Source of the DNA: Pieris napi
Lineage: Eukaryota; Arthropoda; Insecta; Lepidoptera; Pieridae
NCBI RefSeq assembly: GCF_905475465.1
Contig: NC_062243.1
Location: 7,650,267 to 7,714,266 of the forward strand
Reading direction: 5' to 3'
Length of the DNA: 64,000 nucleotides
This document shows, in pieces, positions 60,401-64,000 of this stretch. The translations under genes and the position numbers were made by a program. The notes beneath the pieces are model-generated. The model saw nothing but the letters and a program-made list of their open reading frames with translations. It did not search any database and had not been told where the DNA came from. Positions within the stretch are counted from its first letter, which is position 1; every line of letters starts with the position of its first letter.

Positions 60401-62666
60401 CGTGTGCCATTATTTTTAGATTACATTGCCTGTAGGAAATTTTGGTCTCAGTTACTAAACGCACCATTGTCACCCATCTATTATATGTATATAAATTATT
60501 GTAATTGCTTAAATTTGTATTTTTTCTCTTCCCTCCCTATAACGAAGAAAAATGCTCGGTCCCTTAAAATTCGTTATAAAGAGTTTACACTGTATTTTAA
60601 ATATTTCAGTAATAGTTTTTAAATTGTAGAGACTAACACTGGCTGGCGTCAAAGAGCAGTGTTGGCCCATGGGTTAACTTTCAAATTATAACAGATATTT
60701 CTACCTATATTAACAGTCGGTGAAGAACTACATTAACAAACGAGCATGTCCAGATCTAGAAGAGTCAACTTGTGATAGACAGAGAATACTGATCACCTAT
60801 ATACCTAAAGCAAAATTAGCAATTGAACAAAAAAAAAAGGTTGACCCATGTTAACCTGAAGGGTAAAGAGTTACCATACACACACCTCATTTAAAATCTC
60901 ACTTCAAAACTTAATTGAGACAATCAATAATCACAGACAGGAGGAAACAATATCATATCTTTGCTTAAAAAATAAAAAAAATAGTGTACCTTTGTTCCTT
61001 CTACACTGATAATCCTATACAAGTTCCTAGAGGAATCATAGAAGAATGAAACCGAAACAGCAGCTGAGCTTGCCGACATCCAAGAGCGCTTGGTCTTTGG
61101 GTCTATGTGGAACACATGCGCCTTGCACGTGAAGATTGGCTGCTCCCTGCAATTTAAATAATATTTGTTAATTTTTATAATATCTATTTCAAACAAGAAA
61201 AAACTGTATTTCTGTGACATAAGGTTTTTCTTGTATTGCAATTTGAATTTTTGTTTGTTGTGATCAAATACAAAATTAAATATTTACAACAATTAAAATA
61301 TAGATATTACAAGCCTAGAAGCTCGAAACTTGTGTTTTACTACTAACTTAAAAACATAAAAGTTAAATATATATATTGTTAATTTCATGATTTATACATT
61401 TAAGAATTGCATTATTAAGCTATTATATTGAAAGACATATGGTTTTTTCTTTTTCAGTAGACATAATAAAAATATACAATATCAATTAAGATTCTAATAA
61501 TTTGTAACAAAATTTTACAATTTCCAATAGATTGATTGGAGTTAGTTGAGAAAACCAGTTATTAGACTAGTAATTTTGATTGACACTATTATCTAAAATG
61601 TTTCAGAAAAATTGATAAAAACATCACTCTAAATAAATTTGATAAGGTATTTATTTGTCACACAAAAAAAATTTTGTAAAATAAATCTAGAATCTTAAAT
61701 CAACAAATGAAAATTATATTACTTATAATGATGGGTATTATTGCTTAAAATTCAAGTTAAATGTCATGTCAAGAACAACATGTCATATTTAACAATCTTT
61801 ACCCAAGTTCCAAAACCATTAGCTTCCTCCAATTATTAACATTATAATAGGCCATTACATAATTAACAACTTCCAATTTTGAATAATGTCTAATATATTA
61901 ATATATCCTTTAGAATGGTATCTAACCAATCATAGTGCATGACAGCAACATATGCCTAAATTCACTGACAATGTCAAAACAAGTGTTAATTACTTTGTAG
62001 TACTTAACTAATGATAATATTTATTTTTTTAAGTTTCCATGGAATTAAAGTAACAGCACTCAATACATACATCAAAATGTCCCATATTTATTCAAGCATA
62101 CATAAGCATATCTAGACCTGAATTTTATTGAAATTATCCAAGTAATAGGTTTAGCACTTTTAAGTATATGAAATAAGTTGGTTCTGTTAATAAATTCATC
62201 TGTTATCACGAATCACATTCCATGTTCTCGCTAATGGATAGAATTGCCATAATCATATCTTAACATCATAACTTTGTATGGATACAAAGTGATTTATAAA
62301 TAGCCAAGTACACACCCTTGTCCTTAATATCGTCGTAAAAGCGTTCATCTGGACTGAACCAATGTTAGAGTGCAATCATTCATACTTAAACGCGAAACTA
62401 ATAAGTACTCATTTGCAAATAATTTCCCAATAACAATTAATAATAAACTAAGCAATGTGTATTATTTTGAATGCAGTTACAATAATAACTTATAAAAAAG
62501 ATAAGCCTAAAATAGTCCTTCGCATTGGTAAATTGCATCCCCTCCCAAAAATATCGAAATCCTGCGAAAATAGGTTTTCTATTTTCCATAAAAAAATTGG
62601 CAATTCGGGGGTTGTTTATATTGTTATTAATTAAACTCACCCCATTGTTTCTTTTCCAGCGGTCAT
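42423..62666 (-). CDS. homer: Homer, EVH1 and coiled-coil scaffold (whole gene, spliced)
   Basis: Homer is a postsynaptic and cytoplasmic scaffold. Its EVH1 domain binds proline-rich motifs (in metabotropic glutamate receptors, IP3 receptors and Shank, from family knowledge) and its coiled coil multimerises. Exons on the minus strand: 62645-62641 (from ATG), 61146-60990, 59225-59094, 58587-58414, 57877-57812, 57324-57182, 44613-44447, 44039-43924, 43622-43506 and 42464-42423. All GT/AG ends and phases agree, giving 372 codons, close to the usual length. EVH1 spans residues 1 to about 110 (MGEQPIFTCKAHVF, then FGQWSDVRANTVYGLGF). A low-complexity linker follows, and the C-terminal half is coiled coil ending in a leucine-zipper-like QIEEL-STIHREINTALQT. 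An in-frame ATG seven codons upstream (62666-62664) is an alternative start. Confidence 0.95.
42465..43009. other. Homer intron 9, left part
   Basis: AT-rich intron sequence between the last exon and the SINE; nothing else recognised. Confidence 0.45.
43010..43304 (-). mobile_element. SINE family A, best-preserved copy
   Basis: About 295 bp. On the minus strand a tRNA-like head (CACTAGGCCAAC region complement; B box GGTTCGATCCCCGGCTGTG) is followed by a body with conserved blocks, and the 3' end is an (ATT)n run at 43005-43014. It lies in Homer intron 9. The open frame 43098-43331 is just SINE sequence. Confidence 0.8.
43506..43622 (-). CDS. homer: Homer exon 9: coiled coil
   Basis: A 117-bp, phase 0/0 exon reading DAEAKMAHSQLELALAAKDG then QRQVVQELNNRLSRQIEEL before donor GTGAGG. 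It continues the C-terminal zipper. Confidence 0.93.
43924..44039 (-). CDS. homer: Homer exon 8: coiled coil
   Basis: A 116-bp exon (phase 1 in, phase 0 out) reading GGDANEVEQMRQRIAQLEAE then LAQKNEELAQTMKSKKSEQ. Heptad leucines are evident. Donor GTAAGC. Confidence 0.94.
44447..44613 (-). CDS. homer: Homer exon 7: coiled coil
   Basis: A 167-bp exon (phase 2 in, phase 1 out) reading SGNAKKWEIELATLKSNNLR, LTAALQESTANVDEWKRQLH and QYREEVARARQYAGK. ALQES.ANVDEWKRQL is strongly conserved in Homer proteins. Donor GTGAGC. Confidence 0.95.
44614..46150. other. Homer intron 6, left part
   Basis: AT-rich with no supported gene or repeat. Confidence 0.4.
46165..46450. repeat. Probable dispersed repeat, family unknown
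   Basis: This block looks like a transposon remnant by its composition and by phrases such as TTTGACCTTTGACCCCGAAA and TCGGCTCTCCGGGAATTC. No ends, coding frame or second copy in the window were found. Confidence 0.35.
47135..47235 (+). mobile_element. LINE 3' UTR fragment
   Basis: Contains GTTGCCTGGAAGAAATCGCT followed by AGCGATAAGGCCACCCGTTG, a block I recognise as the 3' UTR of a lepidopteran non-LTR element. It is cut off from any reverse transcriptase. Confidence 0.6.
48390..48560 (+). mobile_element. Possible LINE C-terminal fragment
   Basis: The plus strand can be read THAQRLAEDMEEWRELCGTT, which resembles the extreme C-terminus of RTE-like reverse transcriptases (an ArgxxWRxL-type tail). 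The fragment is too short to classify. Confidence 0.35.
49405..49618 (-). mobile_element. SINE family A copy, truncated
   Basis: Shares TTAGGTCTGGGCATCACATT, GCAGTCGACTTTTTGGATCT and the tRNA-like head (CTCAGGGATGAGAGTTGTAC) with the 43.0-kb copy. It has an internal deletion that removes the TTTCCTCACGATG block. Confidence 0.7.
52423..52700 (+). mobile_element. SINE family A copy, plus orientation
   Basis: The only copy in this window on the plus strand. The tRNA-like head CACCTAGTGGCTACAGCCTG with B box AGGTTCGATCGCGGC is at the left, and the body runs to GACCTAAAAAAGTTTGTAGC. It lies just upstream of the cuticle gene's second exon and may have inserted into that gene's first intron or promoter. 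Confidence 0.8.
52890..53066 (+). CDS. Cuticle protein exon 2: signal peptide and His-rich stretch
   Basis: A 177-bp, phase 0/0 exon after acceptor TTTTCTTCTCAACAG. It encodes the signal peptide core and YEGYGLEGHGLDQGLQGYEG, then HHRPLVHHQILEHHNEDYDV before donor GTAAGC. Confidence 0.88.
52890..53988 (+). CDS. RR-2 cuticle protein gene (spliced), first exon not found
   Basis: A secreted structural protein of the chitinous cuticle. Exons: 52890-53066, 53507-53603 and 53768-53988; phases agree and all ends are GT/AG. The first residues (KSLPLFVLLASALAQ) form the hydrophobic core of a signal peptide. A histidine- and glycine-rich stretch follows. The chitin-binding Rebers-Riddiford domain of RR-2 type is complete: HPKYSFDYSVKDPHTGDEK, then RDGDKVKGSYTLMETDG and VEYEADDKNGFNAVVHR. 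The mature protein is about 150 residues. The initiator Met should be in a short upstream exon, as usual in this family; an in-frame ATG at 52869 lies in what looks like the intron's pyrimidine tract. The gene sits inside Homer intron 6 on the opposite strand. Confidence 0.92.
53507..53603 (+). CDS. Cuticle protein exon 3: RR-2 domain, first half
   Basis: A 97-bp exon (phase 0 in, phase 1 out) after acceptor TTTATTTCGCAG, reading AHPKYSFDYSVKDPHTGDEK then EHWETRDGDKVK. Donor GTATAA. Confidence 0.95.
53768..53988 (+). CDS. Cuticle protein exon 4: RR-2 domain end and C-terminus
   Basis: A 221-bp terminal exon after acceptor ATTTTTCAG, reading GSYTLMETDGTKRVVEYEAD, DKNGFNAVVHRIGHP and a tyrosine- and glutamate-rich tail (EPQYQEEYQSYDGGFVPIEG) to TGA. 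Confidence 0.96.
54215..54220 (+). promoter_or_regulatory. Cuticle gene polyadenylation signal
   Basis: AATAAA about 230 bases after the stop codon of the cuticle gene, in the expected orientation. An earlier hexamer was not seen closer to the stop. Confidence 0.5.
55168..55720. mobile_element. TIR element, family T copy 2
   Basis: Inverted ends AGAAAACACTTTTT and AAAAAGTGTTTTCT, each flanked outside by TTAA. The next block TTTACCAGATTGAAGTTATG matches copy 1 at 20.07 kb, and both share the inner motif CCGACGTTTCGCGTGC. Non-coding. The TTAA flanks would fit a piggyBac-type target, but the termini are not typical of that superfamily. Confidence 0.7.
55840..56355. mobile_element. Harbinger-like MITE
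   Basis: Near-perfect terminal inverted repeats (AGCCGAATTTACATTACGAA, continuing ACTAGTG) flank 516 bp, with TAA duplicated on both sides (55837-55839 and 56356-56358). A 3-bp TWA target is typical of PIF/Harbinger elements. Two overlapping small open stretches inside have no recognisable protein content. Confidence 0.8.
57182..57324 (-). CDS. homer: Homer exon 6: linker and start of coiled coil
   Basis: A 143-bp exon (phase 0 in, phase 2 out). A glycine/alanine-rich stretch (AGGGYATVGRAGRGPLASS) gives way to YENDKLRLALAQ, the beginning of the Homer coiled coil. It is GC-rich. Donor GTACGT opens the 12.6-kb intron that houses the cuticle gene. Confidence 0.92.
57812..57877 (-). CDS. homer: Homer exon 5: linker
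   Basis: A 66-bp, phase 0/0 exon reading PKPENDEMMVHQRAHSVSSS IQ, between acceptor TGATTTCAG and donor GTATAT. Small and multiple of three, so it could be skipped without a frameshift. Confidence 0.85.
58055..58306 (-). repeat. Probable DNA transposon remnant
   Basis: Includes a C11 run at 58061-58071 and, on the minus strand, GGGAGCGTTCAAGTATTACG followed by TAACGAATTTTGGGAGGGG, a phrase I associate with a widespread insect DNA transposon. Both margins carry a CGTAACGTTTT motif. The exact ends are uncertain. Confidence 0.45.
58414..58587 (-). CDS. homer: Homer exon 4: EVH1 end and linker
   Basis: A 174-bp, phase 0/0 exon. FIEKFQEVKEAIQAQQ closes the EVH1 domain. Then an alanine-, serine- and proline-rich linker (GSGAATPVASATASPLLAAR, ending AVPPAQ) begins. 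Donor GTAATG. Confidence 0.93.
59094..59225 (-). CDS. homer: Homer exon 3: EVH1 second half
   Basis: A 132-bp, phase 0/0 exon reading AVINSTITANMTFTKTSQKF, GQWSDVRANTVYGLGFSSEA and ELGK. The GQWSDVRANTVYGLGF block is a Homer signature. Donor GTAAAA. Confidence 0.96.
59420..59657 (-). mobile_element. SINE family A copy, diverged
   Basis: Shares GTGGCGCTGCAACC, the CACATAGAAAGAAAACTTCA block and the tRNA-like head near 59600-59655 with the other copies. It lies in Homer intron 2 and contains several small deletions. Confidence 0.7.
59681..59695. repeat. (ACGT)n microsatellite
   Basis: About four tandem ACGT units within Homer intron 2, fully palindromic. Confidence 0.8.
60102..60592. mobile_element. 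Tigger/pogo-like MITE
   Basis: Ends CAGTATAAACTCTTTATAAC and its imperfect complement GTTATAAAGAGTTTACACTG are flanked by TA on each side. Additional ctTATAACG motifs recur internally. CAGT...TATAACG ends with a TA target are typical of pogo/Tigger-type Tc1-mariner elements. Non-coding, 491 bp, in Homer intron 2. Confidence 0.75.
60990..61146 (-). CDS. homer: Homer exon 2: EVH1 first half
   Basis: A 157-bp exon reading EQPIFTCKAHVFHIDPKTKR, SWMSASSAAVSVSFFYDSSR and NLYRIISVEGTK before donor GTACAC. Near-identical to other animal Homers; the aromatic ligand-binding residues of EVH1 (the FFYD and SW segments) are present. Confidence 0.96.
61147..62640. other. Homer intron 1
   Basis: AT-rich intron with no recognised feature. 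Confidence 0.5.
62641..62666 (-). CDS. homer: Homer exon 1 with start codon
   Basis: The ATG at 62645-62643 gives the canonical Homer start MGEQPIF. An upstream in-frame ATG at 62666-62664 would add MTAGKET. The donor GTGAGT follows ATG GG (phase 2). The canonical start is preferred because family members begin MGEQP, but the first ATG in the transcript could be used. Confidence 0.85.
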
Positions 62667-64000
62667 TGAAACACTTTGTTTTAGAAATGTTCTAAATTCA
62701 TAATTTTCAATTTATCTCTCTCAGCTACTGAGAAGCTGTCAATCGGCGGTTCAGCATAAACTAAAGAAATTACCATTGTTGCCAGTTATAAGTATGTTAT
62801 TACTTATTGTAAATTATAATTATTTAGAATTTGAATTTAAGCATGTAAAATAAGGAATAATATATGTTTTGTTTTGGAGCATTTGCTTATTTACCCAAGA
62901 GTACATAAATTATTATTTTATTTATTTGTTGTCTTCTCTGTAGTGACATCTTTCGGGGTCATTGTAAATTACTACACTACGTTATATGCGCTACCCTAGA
63001 TGTCTCTGAAAAAAATGTAGAAGTAAATTTTTATATTATTTTTACTTTTGTACCTACGCGAGTCATCAAAAAATGTTGGTAAAAAAATTTCGTTGCCTAT
63101 AAACTGGAGACTAAAAACCTTTTCAATCCCTACAGTTTAAGAATAAAGTGAATTGGGAATGTGGATATTGTTAGTAAATATATCAATTATCAGGAAGATC
63201 GATTAAGAACGTTGTATGAAAATTGAAAATGTTACTGGCTGACGGCTGTCAACAAAAAAATACACGACAAATTGATAAATGGGTAATTTTAAATGGGTAA
63301 AAACGGTCGGGGGGGTTCTCTAATCCCTTGCCCTACCCTAGATTCAAAAATCACTACCTATCAGGTTTGAAATAATTGTTTGCTCCTATAGCTAACAATC
63401 TCCTGCCATTGGCAAAATCAAATTGGTAATAAGAATAATCTTAACAATAAAGCTAGCCTATCTGTAAAAGCTAGGTTTTTCGTCAGCAGAAACCATATTA
63501 TTTAAAGATAATATTTTGAAATAAAATATTAAAAGTTCAGATTCATTACACTTTATTATGCCTTGATTCGCGTTCTAAATAAATGAACGTTAATATCATC
63601 GTTTTGCTATCACTATGACGTGATAAGTGTAAGTCGTGTATTCATTGTACTTAATTAGATATTAAGTGTACTTAATTACACTTAATTACATAAATTTTCG
63701 AATTAAATACGTTAAAAGTATTTTTGAAATCAGATTAATACTACAACCCTTTTTTCTTTTTTTTATATTATGGCAATAGTTTTGACTTTACAACCCTTTT
63801 TTCTTATAAGGCTTTGCTGAAATAAAAAAAAATTAAAGAAACTGCAGTCCAAAAACTTTTGAAGCCAACCATAGATAATTAAAAAAACTTTAAACTTGTG
63901 TAAAAATAAATACGTATGTATATAGGTATGTTAGAATGTGTCATAAGAAATAGTTTTTTTATATATTAAATAGGTAACGATCGTAAAAAATTAAAATGAT
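62667..64000. other. Region upstream of Homer
   Basis: Expected to hold the Homer 5' UTR and promoter, but no convincing core promoter motif was identified. A 16-bp phrase ACAACCCTTTTTTCTT occurs twice (about 63744 and 63791). Short palindromic runs of TTAATTACACTTAATTAC type lie at 63650-63690. Confidence 0.4.

Noticed and set aside
1..64000. CRISPR arrays, operons or other prokaryotic systems
   Set aside because: No regularly spaced direct repeats were seen, and the split genes, SINEs and LINEs show a eukaryotic nuclear genome.

Overview
The window is nuclear insect DNA, most likely from a moth or butterfly. It is very AT-rich, genes are split into many small exons with GT/AG introns, and the space between exons is packed with short repeats of lepidopteran character: tRNA-derived SINEs, CR1- and RTE-type LINE tails, short non-autonomous Helitrons and TIR elements. 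I reconstructed all genes by hand from exon reading frames, splice sites and matching intron phases. Protein identities come from memory of the families, not from a search.

Layout. Minus strand, about 33.0 kb down to 1.1 kb: a four-PDZ-domain polarity scaffold, Patj (Pals1-associated tight junction protein), in 15 well-supported exons plus a start exon and a tentative last exon. An intact 993-codon non-LTR retrotransposon ORF sits in its last intron, and a dispersed 5S rRNA copy and a SINE sit in other introns. 33.1 to 42.3 kb: a gap without a recognised protein gene. It holds a decayed reverse transcriptase fragment, a small cluster of tRNA-like genes (three complete, one partial) and a TIR element. 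Minus strand, 62.6 kb down to 42.3 kb: Homer, the EVH1/coiled-coil postsynaptic scaffold, complete in ten exons (372 codons). The 12.6-kb sixth intron of Homer contains, on the plus strand, an RR-2 cuticle protein gene (52.9 to 54.0 kb).

Most interesting points. (1) The Homer stop codon (TGA) is followed in frame by 37 GC-rich codons before a second TGA, with a strong potential stem-loop starting 10 nt after the first stop; this is a candidate for programmed stop-codon readthrough. (2) The tRNA-like units keep perfect A and B boxes and T-rich terminators, but have an unusual 11-nt anticodon loop whose centre differs between copies. (3) A perfect 28-bp inverted repeat with an 8-nt loop, and two diverged copies of one TIR family with a conserved core, are unexplained by known families that I can name.

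Patj and Homer are both scaffold genes transcribed in the same direction; nothing in the sequence shows that they are functionally coupled.
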